Source of the DNA: Litorimonas sp964610115
GTDB lineage: Bacteria; Pseudomonadota; Alphaproteobacteria; Caulobacterales; Maricaulaceae
DNA length: 16,388 nt
Direction of reading: 5' to 3'
NCBI GenBank assembly: GCA_964610115.1
Contig: CAZSUW010000054.1
Location: 1-16,388 of the forward strand
Shown: in pieces, positions 1 through 7,911 of the stretch
Numbering within the stretch: position 1 is the first letter of the stretch
How the letters are laid out: each line of letters starts with the position of its first letter
The notes under the pieces: model-generated
What the model saw: the letters and a program-made list of their open reading frames with translations, nothing else
The model's database searches: none
What the model was told of the DNA's origin: nothing
Translations under genes and position numbers: made by a program

Positions 1-315
1 GAAATGGGGCGCGCCGCCCGTGATCATGGTCTTATGTTCGTCGCCGAAGGGTTTATCGATCGCCGCTATTCGGATGCGGGTCATTTGGTGCCGCGCAGTC
101 AAGCTGGCGCCGTTTTGGAAACACAGGCGGCTCGCTTAGATCAGGCCCGTCGACTGGCCCAAACGGGAGAAGTGGAAACGGTGTCCGGCGCAACGCTGAA
201 CATTCAATCACGCTCGCTCTGTTTGCACGGCGATAGTGCGGGGGCGGTGGAAACGGCGCGTCTTGCCCGTGCCGCGATTGAAAGCGTGGGCGTGCAGATT
301 AAGGCCTTTGCATGA
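1..315 (+). CDS. pxpA: 5-oxoprolinase subunit A (LamB/YcsF family), 3' end only
   Basis: The gene enters from the left edge of the window, and only its last 104 residues are present, against about 245-255 in complete family members. PxpA works with PxpB and PxpC to hydrolyse 5-oxoproline (pyroglutamate) to glutamate using ATP in the cytoplasm. The fragment carries hallmarks of the family C-terminus: a YSDAGHLVPRSQAGAVL stretch (about residues 23-39 of the fragment) and a VSGATL...LCLHGD stretch near residues 60-78, followed by a closing helix. Its TGA stop overlaps the pxpB start in an ATGA arrangement, and pxpB and pxpC follow directly, which confirms the call. The true start lies outside the window. 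Confidence is high because both the motifs and the neighbours agree. Confidence 0.93.
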   Translation, partial: EMGRAARDHGLMFVAEGFIDRRYSDAGHLVPRSQAGAVLETQAARLDQARRLAQTGEVETVSGATLNIQSRSLCLHGDSAGAVETARLARAAIESVGVQIKAFA

Positions 316-962
316 ACTCGCCCCGCTTATTGCCCTATGGCGACAATGCTGTCCTGATCCATTGGGAGGTCAGCGGCTTTGACCCGGACGTTTCTGAGGC
401 TGTGCATCGCTTGGCTGCGCGTTTGCGCGCCAAAGGTGATTTCGTCGAAGTGATGCCGGGCTATGATAGCGTCGTTGCCAGTTTCGACGCGGCTAGCTTG
501 CCTTATGCTTCGGCCAAGCGCCGTGTCGAAAAGGCCTTGCGCCAAAATAGTGGGGAGAGCGGTAAAGATGAGGGCCGCCTTGTCGATATTCCCGTCCATT
601 ATGGCGGCGAGTTCGGACCGGATCTGGAGGCGCTCGCGGATGCGGTCGGCCTGACCCCCGACGCCGTGATCGAAAAGCATATCGCGCGGACCTACCGCGT
701 CTGCATGATGGGATTTATTCCGGGCTTTACATTCCTATCGGAAGCCGATCCGGCCCTGCACCATCCGCGTCATGCGACGCCGCGTGCCCATGTGCCGGGG
801 GGGAGTGTTGGGATCGCCAACTGGCAGACCGGAATATATGGTTTGGATAGCCCCGGCGGATGGCAGATCATCGGTCGCACAGACATTAAGCTATTCGACA
901 AAGATCGAGAGAGCCCCTTTTATGTTGCTGCGGGCGATCGCGTAAGGTTTGTGCCCGCATGA
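312..962 (+). CDS. pxpB: 5-oxoprolinase subunit B (KipI family)
   Basis: This 216-residue protein has the usual length for PxpB/KipI. With PxpC it forms the allophanate-hydrolase-like part of 5-oxoprolinase, which opens the 5-oxoproline ring at the cost of ATP. Visible family motifs are RLLPYGDNAVLIHW at the N-terminus, the GFIPGFTFL signature (about residues 134-142), and a TPRAHVPGGSVGIA...GLDSPGGWQIIGRT block near residues 155-190. The ATG start is well placed: AAGG at 301-304 lies seven bases upstream, and ATGA overlaps the pxpA stop. The same family includes KipI, the sporulation kinase inhibitor of Bacillus, but the pxpA-pxpB-pxpC order points to the oxoprolinase role here. Confidence 0.95.
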   Translation: MNSPRLLPYGDNAVLIHWEVSGFDPDVSEAVHRLAARLRAKGDFVEVMPGYDSVVASFDAASLPYASAKRRVEKALRQNSGESGKDEGRLVDIPVHYGGEFGPDLEALADAVGLTPDAVIEKHIARTYRVCMMGFIPGFTFLSEADPALHHPRHATPRAHVPGGSVGIANWQTGIYGLDSPGGWQIIGRTDIKLFDKDRESPFYVAAGDRVRFVPA

Positions 963-1900
963 CCATTCTGACAATTCTAAACGGCGGGACACAGACAACT
1001 GTCCAAGATGCGGGTCGGCTCGGCCATCGCCATTTGGGTATTCCCAGTAGCGGCGCGGCGGATCGCCTGTCTTTCGCCATCGCCAATCATTTGGTTGGAA
1101 ATGATTGGAACGCGCCAGCGCTGGAATGTGCGTTGGGCGGTCTGCATATTCGCTTTGAACGCGATACGATCATCGCTTTGTCCGGGGCGGAAATGTGGGC
1201 ACAAGTGCAAGGCCTGAACGTCGATACAAACCGCGCCATTGCGGTTGAAAAAGGCGATATACTCACGCTGTCTTATGCGCGTGATGGCTGCCGCGCCTAT
1301 ATCGCCGTCGCAGGCGGATTTAGCGCGGACGCCTTTCTGGGTAGTGTGTCGACCTACCTTCCGGCTGGTTTGGGTGGCATAGACGGTCGCGCTTTGAAAG
1401 CCGGGGACAAGCTGACTTTGGCCCAAGAGCCATCTGGTATGACGCGAAGCCTGCCGATTGGTTACGCGCCGCGCTTATCGAGCCACGTCGTCCTGCGCGC
1501 GCGCTCGGGGCCGGAATTCCAACTCCTCGATGCCGCCTCGCGCCGTTATCTATTTACCACGCCCTTTATCGCAACACCGCAAACAGACCGAATGGGGTCC
1601 CGCCTGCGTGGCGACCGGATCGTGACAGAAAAACCGCTGAATATGACCAGCGGGCCGCTCTTGCCCGGAACGCTGCAATGCCCGCCAGACGGCCAGCCCA
1701 TCTTGGCGCTGGCTGACGGACATTGCACGGGCGGCTATGCGCGAGGGCTTCATGTCATCCAAGCCGATCAATGGCTGCTCGGACAGATCGCACCAGGCGC
1801 GAAGGTCAGCTTCCGTCGCTCTTTTGAAGACGACGCGCCGGCTATTCTGGCCACACGAAACGCCATGTGGGCGCAAGTTATTCCGGGTTTCCGGTTTTAA
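959..1900 (+). CDS. pxpC: 5-oxoprolinase subunit C (KipA / biotin-dependent carboxyltransferase-like family)
   Basis: This 313-residue protein matches the length of PxpC. It pairs with PxpB to complete the ATP-dependent 5-oxoprolinase. Family features visible are TTVQDAGRLGHRHLGIPSSG near the N-terminus (about residues 12-31), followed by the ADRLSFAIANHLVGN and ALECALGGL segments and a late MTSGPLLPGTLQCPPDGQPI block. Older annotation often labels such proteins as urea amidolyase or allophanate hydrolase subunit 2; adjacency to pxpA argues against that. The ATG overlaps the pxpB stop as ATGA, with AAGG at 945-948 as ribosome binding site. Translation is therefore probably coupled across the three subunits, as expected for a complex needing fixed subunit ratios. 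Confidence 0.95.
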   Translation: MTILTILNGGTQTTVQDAGRLGHRHLGIPSSGAADRLSFAIANHLVGNDWNAPALECALGGLHIRFERDTIIALSGAEMWAQVQGLNVDTNRAIAVEKGDILTLSYARDGCRAYIAVAGGFSADAFLGSVSTYLPAGLGGIDGRALKAGDKLTLAQEPSGMTRSLPIGYAPRLSSHVVLRARSGPEFQLLDAASRRYLFTTPFIATPQTDRMGSRLRGDRIVTEKPLNMTSGPLLPGTLQCPPDGQPILALADGHCTGGYARGLHVIQADQWLLGQIAPGAKVSFRRSFEDDAPAILATRNAMWAQVIPGFRF

Positions 1901-1908
1901 CGGCGTCC

Positions 1909-3606
1909 ATGTTCGTCCTGCTCGACGATCAGGTCACGCATCGGCAGCGTGTCTTTCGCGATCCGCATCGGGTGATCACATATTGCATGGGCGATCCCCT
2001 AACGCCGCTATTTGATCAGATCGATGCCGCGCAGGCGGAGGGGCACTGGCTGGCCGGCATATTCCATTATGAGTTCGGGGCGGCGCTGGAACCCAAATTG
2101 GCCCATATTGTTAAGCCGGGAACAGAGATTGTGCGGCTTGGTGTGTTTGATGCGCCTGGGGATCATCCGCCCGCAAATTGGCTCTACCGCGATGCGCCGC
2201 CTGCTGTGTCGCTTGCGCCCGTCTGGACGCAGGCTGACTACCGCGCGCGTTTTGAAAAGGTGCAGGCGTTTCTGCGCGCCGGCGATGCCTATCAGATTAA
2301 TCTGACCTTTCCGATGATGGGCACAACCGACGCCGATGCGCTTGCGCTTTATGCGGGATATCGGCGTCGTCAGCCGGGGCATTTCGGGGCGGTGGTGTCG
2401 CTGGGTGGGCCGGAGGTAATCAGCTTTTCGCCAGAGCTATTTTTTGCCCGTGACGGGCAAGGGGTGCGGATGCGGCCCATGAAAGGGACGCGAGCTAAAG
2501 GCGCGGCGGGGGACATGCGTGTCGATGAAAAATCTCGTGCCGAGAATCTGATGATCGTAGACTTGCTGCGCAATGATCTGTCGCGGCTTTGCGACCCTGG
2601 CAGTGTGCGCGTGCCAGACCTTTTCACGCTGGAAGATTATCCGACTTTGACCCAAATGACCTCGACCGTGACGGGGCAATTGCGCACGCCAATAGAATGG
2701 CTGGATATTTTTCGTGCGCTTTTCCCGTGTGGGTCGGTCACGGGCGCGCCGAAAATCCGCGCCATGGAAATTATTCATGATCTTGAAGCCGGTCCGCGCG
2801 GGCCCTATTGCGGGGCGATTGGCTATATTGCGCCAGATAACACATCCGCATTTTCAGTTGCGATCCGGACGGCGACGTTGGATGCCGGACAGCTCCGTTA
2901 TGATGTCGGTAGCGGCGTCGTTCTGGATAGTGACGGAGCGGATGAATATGCGGAGTGCCTTTTGAAAGCGTCATTGCTGGAGCGTCCGCAGGAAGCCGCA
3001 ATAGAGACCATGCGCTGGGAGCCCGGGCAAGGAATCGTAAGGCTAGAGGCTCATGCCGAACGGTTCTACGCGGCGCGGCCAAATGGGTCTTTACACAGGG
3101 CGATCGATGATCTGGCTGAGACGGCCTCGGCGCGCGTTCGCATCGCCGCCGCGCCTGACGGGGTTACGCAGCGCTCTGTGGAGCCCCTGGACGCTCTGGA
3201 CGCCCTGGACGAACCTGTGCCCATCGCCCTGTCCCGATATGCCTTGTCCCCAACCGTTCAGCGCACGGATTTCAAGACCAGCTATCGTGATTTTTATGAC
3301 GGTGAACGCGCGCGGATCAAAACCCTTACCGGCGCAGAAGAAGTCGTGTTTTTGGGCGAAGACGGCCTGCTGAAAGAAGGATCATTTACGTCGATTTTCT
3401 TGCGTACTGATCCGGAGGGTCCTTTGCTAACGCCCGCGGGACCGGGTCTCTTGCCCGGTGTGTTGCGGGCCGAGCTGTTACAGACGGGTGCGGCGGTTGA
3501 AGCCGAGCTTCGCTGGGCTGATCTATTGGCCGCGCAAACGGTCTTCATTGGAAATTCACTGCGTGGGTTAAGGCGGGCAACACCAATTTCGCAAATTTCC
3601 CAATAA
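1909..3606 (+). CDS. pabBC: Fused aminodeoxychorismate synthase component I / 4-amino-4-deoxychorismate lyase (PabB-PabC)
   Basis: This 565-residue protein joins two steps of p-aminobenzoate synthesis for folate. The first about 360 residues are a chorismate-binding domain: SFSPELFF (172-179), the RPMKGT motif (189-194) with the Lys typical of PabB rather than the PIAGT of TrpE, and FPCGSVTGAPKIRAMEII near 272-289. The last about 200 residues are a class IV PLP-fold lyase, with Lys456 in TDFKTSYR as likely PLP lysine, the LKEGSFTSIF motif around Glu490, and a GLLPGVLR segment. I chose the ATG at 1909 because it starts the family N-terminus and lies eight bases after the pxpC stop; a GTG at 1867 would add 14 unlike residues and overlap pxpC. 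The PabA glutaminase partner is not in the window. Confidence 0.92.
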   Translation: MFVLLDDQVTHRQRVFRDPHRVITYCMGDPLTPLFDQIDAAQAEGHWLAGIFHYEFGAALEPKLAHIVKPGTEIVRLGVFDAPGDHPPANWLYRDAPPAVSLAPVWTQADYRARFEKVQAFLRAGDAYQINLTFPMMGTTDADALALYAGYRRRQPGHFGAVVSLGGPEVISFSPELFFARDGQGVRMRPMKGTRAKGAAGDMRVDEKSRAENLMIVDLLRNDLSRLCDPGSVRVPDLFTLEDYPTLTQMTSTVTGQLRTPIEWLDIFRALFPCGSVTGAPKIRAMEIIHDLEAGPRGPYCGAIGYIAPDNTSAFSVAIRTATLDAGQLRYDVGSGVVLDSDGADEYAECLLKASLLERPQEAAIETMRWEPGQGIVRLEAHAERFYAARPNGSLHRAIDDLAETASARVRIAAAPDGVTQRSVEPLDALDALDEPVPIALSRYALSPTVQRTDFKTSYRDFYDGERARIKTLTGAEEVVFLGEDGLLKEGSFTSIFLRTDPEGPLLTPAGPGLLPGVLRAELLQTGAAVEAELRWADLLAAQTVFIGNSLRGLRRATPISQISQ

Positions 3607-3645
3607 GACAGGGTATGCTGCATTGACGCGCCTTTGCCGCCCGTT

Positions 3646-3649
3646 AAGG
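3646..3649 (+). promoter_or_regulatory. Ribosome binding site of the ZntB/CorA gene
   Basis: AAGG lies seven bases upstream of the GTG at 3657. It favours that start over the ATG at 3696, which has no comparable purine-rich stretch in front of it. Confidence 0.5.
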
Positions 3650-3656
3650 TAGAACT

Positions 3657-4661
3657 GTGGAGGCTGGCCAAAGCAAGCAGAGCAATAGCGGTATTATGCA
3701 CGCTTGGAGGGTTTCGGCCGATGGTCGCGCGACGCAATTGGCGACCGATATTTTTGCAGCGGGCCCTGCGGCGGGGGAGGGCTATAGCTGGTATCACTTT
3801 GATCGCGAATCTGCGCAGACCCAAGCAATCTTTGACGCCGATGAACAGATTGACGCGGTCGCCGCGCGGACCTTGCTGGCCCAAGATACCCGTCCGCGCT
3901 GTATTGTTCGTGGTGATGACGCGCTGATCAATTTGCGAGGTGTGAATCTTAACCCCGGAGCGTCGCCAGAAGACATGATCCCTTTGCGCTTTTTCATCCA
4001 ACCCAGCCGGATCGTGACCTGCAATGCGCGTCCGATGAAAGCGATTGGGGATATGGTGCGACGCCTCGAAAGTCAGCGCGTGGCGCACACACCGGGTGGC
4101 TTTATCGCCAGTTTCGCCCACGCCATTATCGAACGCATGGGGCCAACCTTAACCGATTTGAATGAGCAAGTGGATGATCTCGAAACTCGTCTTGAAGATG
4201 ACGGGACGCAGCATCAAGATATGGCGCGCGCCAAAGTCAACGGATTGCGTCGCGATGCGATTATGCTTCGCCGCTATCTCGCTCCGCAACGCGATGCGCT
4301 TGTCTCACTTTCTCAACAGAAGGTGTCATGGATTGAAGCGGATGATCAGTTGCGTTTGCGGGATGCCGCTGATCAGGCCACCCGCGTGACAGAGGAACTC
4401 GATGCCGTGCGGGAGCGTTGTGCCATTGTGAAAGATCAACTGACGGATATGCGCGCGGAGCAAATGAACCGCAATATGATGATCTTGTCAGTTGTCGCCG
4501 CCATTTTCCTGCCGCTCGGTCTGCTTTCTGGCATGATGGGCATTAATGTCGGTGGCATGCCATGGGTCGATAATCCCTCGGGCTTTTGGTTCGTTACGGC
4601 GATCGTCGTGGGGATTGGGATCTTACAGCTTGTTTTGTTCCGTTGGGTGAAATGGCTCTGA
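3657..4661 (+). CDS. zntB: CorA/ZntB-family divalent metal ion transporter
   Basis: This is a 334-residue inner-membrane metal channel of the CorA superfamily. A large cytoplasmic N-terminal domain (about residues 14-272) ends in long charged helices (about 165-272). Two C-terminal membrane segments follow (about 275-294 and 309-329). Between them is the loop GMMGINVGGMPW, whose GIN (295-297) stands in place of the CorA GMN; the following GGMPW resembles ZntB proteins. ZntB of enterobacteria moves Zn2+ with protons, so zinc is a reasonable guess, but the sequence does not prove the ion. The GTG start is preferred because of AAGG at 3646-3649; the alternative ATG at 3696 gives MHAWRVS and would be 321 residues. 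Its TGA overlaps the next start as TGATG, coupling it to the MoxR cluster downstream. The gene symbol rests on family membership. Confidence 0.87.
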   Translation: MEAGQSKQSNSGIMHAWRVSADGRATQLATDIFAAGPAAGEGYSWYHFDRESAQTQAIFDADEQIDAVAARTLLAQDTRPRCIVRGDDALINLRGVNLNPGASPEDMIPLRFFIQPSRIVTCNARPMKAIGDMVRRLESQRVAHTPGGFIASFAHAIIERMGPTLTDLNEQVDDLETRLEDDGTQHQDMARAKVNGLRRDAIMLRRYLAPQRDALVSLSQQKVSWIEADDQLRLRDAADQATRVTEELDAVRERCAIVKDQLTDMRAEQMNRNMMILSVVAAIFLPLGLLSGMMGINVGGMPWVDNPSGFWFVTAIVVGIGILQLVLFRWVKWL

Positions 4662-5518
4662 TGGCGCGTTTTATTATTGGCGTGTGCGTTCTGGCGGCAT
4701 TGACGGTGGGCTCGGCCTTTGCGCAGGATGGGCAAACCGTCCCGCATGCAGAGCCGGATTTTTCGACCAAGAATGACCTCTTTGTACAGACAGACGCGCC
4801 AATTATTGAGAGCACGGCTGTGTCGCCACCTGAGCCTGTTTTATACGAGGCCTTGGATGAAGAGACCATGCAGCGCGCCTTTCGTCGGATGAAACGGGAT
4901 GCGGACGCGCAATGGGAGTTGCGAACAGATCTGCCAGAGCGGCCAGACCCGCCCGGATGGGCACAAGCGGTTGGACGCTTTCTTAGCGCGGTGATCGAGT
5001 TTCTTACGCCCTTATTGAAAGTTATTTTCTGGCTGGGGCTTGGCGCGCTGGCCTTGGTCTTTGTCTATGCGATCGTCACCAGCCTCCGTGGTATCATTCA
5101 GGACCGCAAGACCGTCAAAGAAGACGAGATTATTCCTGAATATCGCCCATCCGCCAAAGCAGCGCGGGTTCTGCTTGAAGACGCTGACGCGCTGGCCGCG
5201 CAAGGACGCTTTGCTGAAGCCATCCATCTAATCCTTTATCGCTCCATTCAAGATATTGAAAAAGCGCGACCAGACGCGATCCGCCTGTCACTAACATCCC
5301 GGGAAATTGCGCGCAGTCCGGCCCTTGGTCCGCAAACCCGCACAATTTTTGCCGCCATTGCCCGCTATGTCGAACGCAGCCATTTCGGCGGGCGTGCTGT
5401 TGATGCTGATGATTATGCCGCCGCGCGGACGCTTTATGCACAGCTGACAAACCCATCAGCGAAGTCGGCTTCACCGCGAGCAGAGCCTGGCGTTTCAGCG
5501 GTGGGTGCGCCGACATGA
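4661..5518 (+). CDS. DUF4129 domain protein with signal peptide and one membrane segment
   Basis: This 285-residue protein is the first gene of the MoxR/DUF58 cluster. It opens with a probable signal peptide (MARFIIGVCVLAALTVGSAFA, cut near residue 21). A periplasmic stretch of about 95 residues follows, then one membrane segment (about 119-142) and a cytoplasmic C-terminal DUF4129 region (about 170-262) recognisable from ALAAQGRFAEAIHLILYRSI, the LTSREIAR segment and RYVERSHFGGRAVDADDY. I place the start at the ATG at 4661, which overlaps the zntB stop by one base and has GGTGA about ten bases upstream; an in-frame ATG at 4652 would add three residues with no room for a ribosome binding site. 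DUF4129 proteins are regular partners of MoxR and DUF58 genes. Their biochemical role is unknown, and a structural or adaptor function in the membrane complex is only an inference. Confidence 0.85.
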   Translation: MARFIIGVCVLAALTVGSAFAQDGQTVPHAEPDFSTKNDLFVQTDAPIIESTAVSPPEPVLYEALDEETMQRAFRRMKRDADAQWELRTDLPERPDPPGWAQAVGRFLSAVIEFLTPLLKVIFWLGLGALALVFVYAIVTSLRGIIQDRKTVKEDEIIPEYRPSAKAARVLLEDADALAAQGRFAEAIHLILYRSIQDIEKARPDAIRLSLTSREIARSPALGPQTRTIFAAIARYVERSHFGGRAVDADDYAAARTLYAQLTNPSAKSASPRAEPGVSAVGAPT

Positions 5519-6945
5519 GCGGAGTAACTAAACAACAGCGTTTGGAGGGTCGCGCGCGCCGGACCTCAGCAGTATCTACGATGAGCTTGCCGATGATTAT
5601 CGGTTTGGTTCTGGTGAGTGTCTTTGCCTTCGCCGCTTTGGTTCTATTGATGAGCTATAGCGATGAATTGCGCGATGATGAACCCGTTATTGCCACGGCA
5701 ACGGACCCCAGTGCCGTGGGCTATACCGGATTGCAGACCCTGCTGACCGAATTGGGGTATGAGGTGAAAGTCGACCCCTATCAGCATAAAGGGAATTGGA
5801 ATGGGCGGGACTTCCGCCTTTACTTCCCAACGGGCGCGTTTTCGGAAGATCGGCTCGAGCGGATTGACCCTTACGTGCCGGGTCTTTTCATCCTGCCTAA
5901 ATGGCAGGTGGTTCAGATCGCGCCGGATAGCCCGGAAGTTATCCGTCGCTCTAATCCTGGATTGAGCAGTAGCGCGAGCCGTATTTTAGACGTGATCGCG
6001 CCAGACACCCGCGTTCATGCCTCTCGCGACGTCCTTGTTGATTGGACGGCGCCGGGAACCGATCTGCCTGTCTCTATCAGCTATCCACGGTGGATTGGGG
6101 AGGCTCCGCCGGAAGAGGATGTTGATGAAACGGAGGCGGAAAATTCTGATACAGAAACCTCTGAAGATGAGACACAAAACGATGAAGAGGCTGAAGACAA
6201 TGTCGAGGTCGATGTCGAAGAAAATGCGCTGACGAATGAAGAACAAATCGAAGAGGCGCTGCAACAATTTATCCGGTTTTCTCGAATTGAATTCGTGGAT
6301 ACGTCGCCGCCAACGGATGTCTTCTCCAGCCTCTATCCGGCCGATGATCCCTACATTATGGTGCTTGCTGAGCCCGACTTTTTGTCCAATCATGGCATAG
6401 CCACCCAAAGCCGGTCCGAGGCCGCCTTGGCGCTTTTATCGGTCGCTCTGGATTATTACGACATTGAAGATCCAGTCTTTGTCTTTGATGATAATTTACG
6501 CCGCCGTGACACCTCGCAAAATCTTGTGAAGCTGCTGACGCGGCCACCGTTCTTGGCGGCGACGCTTTGCTTACTGATGGCCGGCGCGCTTATCGGATGG
6601 CAGGGTTTTAACCGTTTTGGTGATGCGGCGCGTGAAGGTGACGACGCGCCCGATACCGCCAGCCGTGGCCCGCGCGCCCTCGCCGAAAGCGCAGCGCAAT
6701 TTATTTTGGGCGCAGGCCGGATCGATGCGCTCGCGCCCAATTATGCTGATGTCGTCCGGCGACAAGCCATCGAAGCCATGGGGGTGTCTGTATGGGATCG
6801 CGCCCGCGCTGACGCCGCCATTCGATCCCGCGAAACCGTTCGCGACATTTCGCCGAGTTTTGACACGATCCGATCCAACATAACCCTGACCCCGATTAGC
6901 CGCGCCCGCGCTTTGCAGCGCTGGAAAGAGGAGATAACGCGATGA
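5515..6945 (+). CDS. DUF4350 domain membrane protein with a highly acidic insert
   Basis: This 476-residue protein has a membrane segment near each end of its outer domain (about residues 25-47 and 345-362). The DUF4350 core follows the first segment (PSAVGYTGLQTLLTELGYEV at 65-84, then LFILPKW at 124-130 and later YIMVLAEPDFLSNHGI at 280-295). Residues 200-248 are striking: 25 of 49 are Asp or Glu, with no Lys or Arg. This low-complexity insert splits the domain. After the second membrane segment is a cytoplasmic tail of about 110 residues (ILGAGRIDALAPNYADVVRRQ). The topology is probably both ends in the cytoplasm with the acidic stretch in the periplasm. DUF4350 genes normally sit before moxR in this cluster; function unknown. 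The start overlaps the DUF4129 stop as ATGA. Confidence 0.85.
   Translation: MSGVTKQQRLEGRARRTSAVSTMSLPMIIGLVLVSVFAFAALVLLMSYSDELRDDEPVIATATDPSAVGYTGLQTLLTELGYEVKVDPYQHKGNWNGRDFRLYFPTGAFSEDRLERIDPYVPGLFILPKWQVVQIAPDSPEVIRRSNPGLSSSASRILDVIAPDTRVHASRDVLVDWTAPGTDLPVSISYPRWIGEAPPEEDVDETEAENSDTETSEDETQNDEEAEDNVEVDVEENALTNEEQIEEALQQFIRFSRIEFVDTSPPTDVFSSLYPADDPYIMVLAEPDFLSNHGIATQSRSEAALALLSVALDYYDIEDPVFVFDDNLRRRDTSQNLVKLLTRPPFLAATLCLLMAGALIGWQGFNRFGDAAREGDDAPDTASRGPRALAESAAQFILGAGRIDALAPNYADVVRRQAIEAMGVSVWDRARADAAIRSRETVRDISPSFDTIRSNITLTPISRARALQRWKEEITR
6929..6933 (+). promoter_or_regulatory. Strong ribosome binding site of the MoxR gene
   Basis: AGGAG sits eight bases before the ATG at 6942, inside the 3' end of the DUF4350 gene. 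It is the clearest Shine-Dalgarno sequence in the cluster, which suggests the ATPase may be made in excess over its upstream partners. Confidence 0.6.
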
Positions 6946-7907
6946 GCGACCTGGACCTAAGCCCCGTCACGACCCTAGCAGAGGCCGTCCGTACCGAAGT
7001 CGGCAAGGCCATTGTCGGACAAACCGATACGGTGCATCTCATGCTGGTCGCGCTACTCTCGCGCGGACATATTTTGCTCGAAGGCGTGCCGGGAACGGCC
7101 AAGACCTTTCTCGCGCAGAGCTTCGCAGCGGCAGTAGGGCTAAAATTTGGTCGCATCCAATTTACACCGGATCTGCTGCCCGGTGACCTGCTGGGCACGA
7201 ACTTGTTTTCGTTCAAAGACAACACGTTTACGCTCGTCAAAGGCCCGATATTCACGGACCTCTTACTGGCCGATGAAATCAACCGAACGCCGCCAAAGAC
7301 ACAGGCGGCTCTGCTCGAAGCGATGCAGGAACGCCAAGTCTCTATCGACGGGAAAAGCTTTCCTTTGGGCGATCATTTCATGGTCATCGCCACCCAAAAC
7401 CCGATTGAGCAGCAAGGCACTTATCCCCTGCCGGAAGCGCAGCTTGACCGTTTCCTGTTCAAGCATGTTCTGGACTATCCGTCTCGTGACGAAGAAATTG
7501 CCATCGTGCAGCGCCATGGCGCGCGTATGGGCACGGCGGCGCCGAAAGCTTTAGGGATAAAAGCCGTAACCACCAAGAAATCCTTGGCGGCGGCGCGTGA
7601 CGTGGTCGAACATATTCGACTGACCGATGATGTGACACATTATGTCGTCGATCTGGTTCGCGGCACGCGCGATAATCCACTCTTTGAAACTGGGACGAGC
7701 CCTCGCGCCGCCGCAATGCTAGCCGCTGCGAGTCGCGCCCATGCGGCTCTAGACGGGCGGGACTATGTTTTGCCGGATGATGTCAAAGCGATTGCGCTGC
7801 CGGCCCTGCGTCACCGCGCAGTCTTAAGTCCGGCGGCGGAAATTGAAGGCCGATCGTCGGATGCGGTGATCACTTCGATTGTCGAACAAACGGTTGCGCC
7901 GCGCTAA
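6942..7907 (+). CDS. MoxR-family AAA+ ATPase
   Basis: This 321-residue cytoplasmic protein is a MoxR AAA+ ATPase, a family of chaperone-like machines that remodel or activate partner proteins, often by helping insert a metal cofactor or assemble a complex. It shows Walker A GVPGTAKT (48-55), Walker B LLLADE (107-112), the sensor-1 region VIATQNPIEQQGTYPLPEAQ (148-167) and LDRFLF with the conserved Arg170. A C-terminal lid follows, with an SPRAAAML sensor-2-like segment and DYVLPDDVKAIALPALRHR near the end. Length is normal. The ATG overlaps the DUF4350 stop as ATGA. MoxR proteins usually act with a von Willebrand A-like partner, and the next gene, a DUF58 protein, fills that place. The client protein is unknown. 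Confidence 0.96.
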   Translation: MSDLDLSPVTTLAEAVRTEVGKAIVGQTDTVHLMLVALLSRGHILLEGVPGTAKTFLAQSFAAAVGLKFGRIQFTPDLLPGDLLGTNLFSFKDNTFTLVKGPIFTDLLLADEINRTPPKTQAALLEAMQERQVSIDGKSFPLGDHFMVIATQNPIEQQGTYPLPEAQLDRFLFKHVLDYPSRDEEIAIVQRHGARMGTAAPKALGIKAVTTKKSLAAARDVVEHIRLTDDVTHYVVDLVRGTRDNPLFETGTSPRAAAMLAAASRAHAALDGRDYVLPDDVKAIALPALRHRAVLSPAAEIEGRSSDAVITSIVEQTVAPR

Positions 7908-7911
7908 GTCT

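Noticed and set aside
199..211. AACATTCAATCAC shared between pxpA and the 3' end of sdaA
   Set aside because: A 13-base match is expected by chance about once or twice in a window of this size, and the flanking bases differ.
1867..1908. Upstream GTG start for pabBC
   Set aside because: It would overlap pxpC by 34 bases, has no ribosome binding site and adds residues unlike the family N-terminus; the ATG at 1909 is better.
3623..3650. Promoter-like TTGACG - 16 bases - TAAGGT before the zntB gene
   Set aside because: The -10 element matches the consensus poorly and coincides with the ribosome binding site, leaving almost no leader. Co-transcription with pabBC is as likely.
3294..4121. Long minus-strand reading frame (275 codons) opposite pabBC and zntB
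   Set aside because: It spans the two real genes and their intergenic gap, has no recognisable domain, and both overlapped plus-strand proteins belong to clear families.
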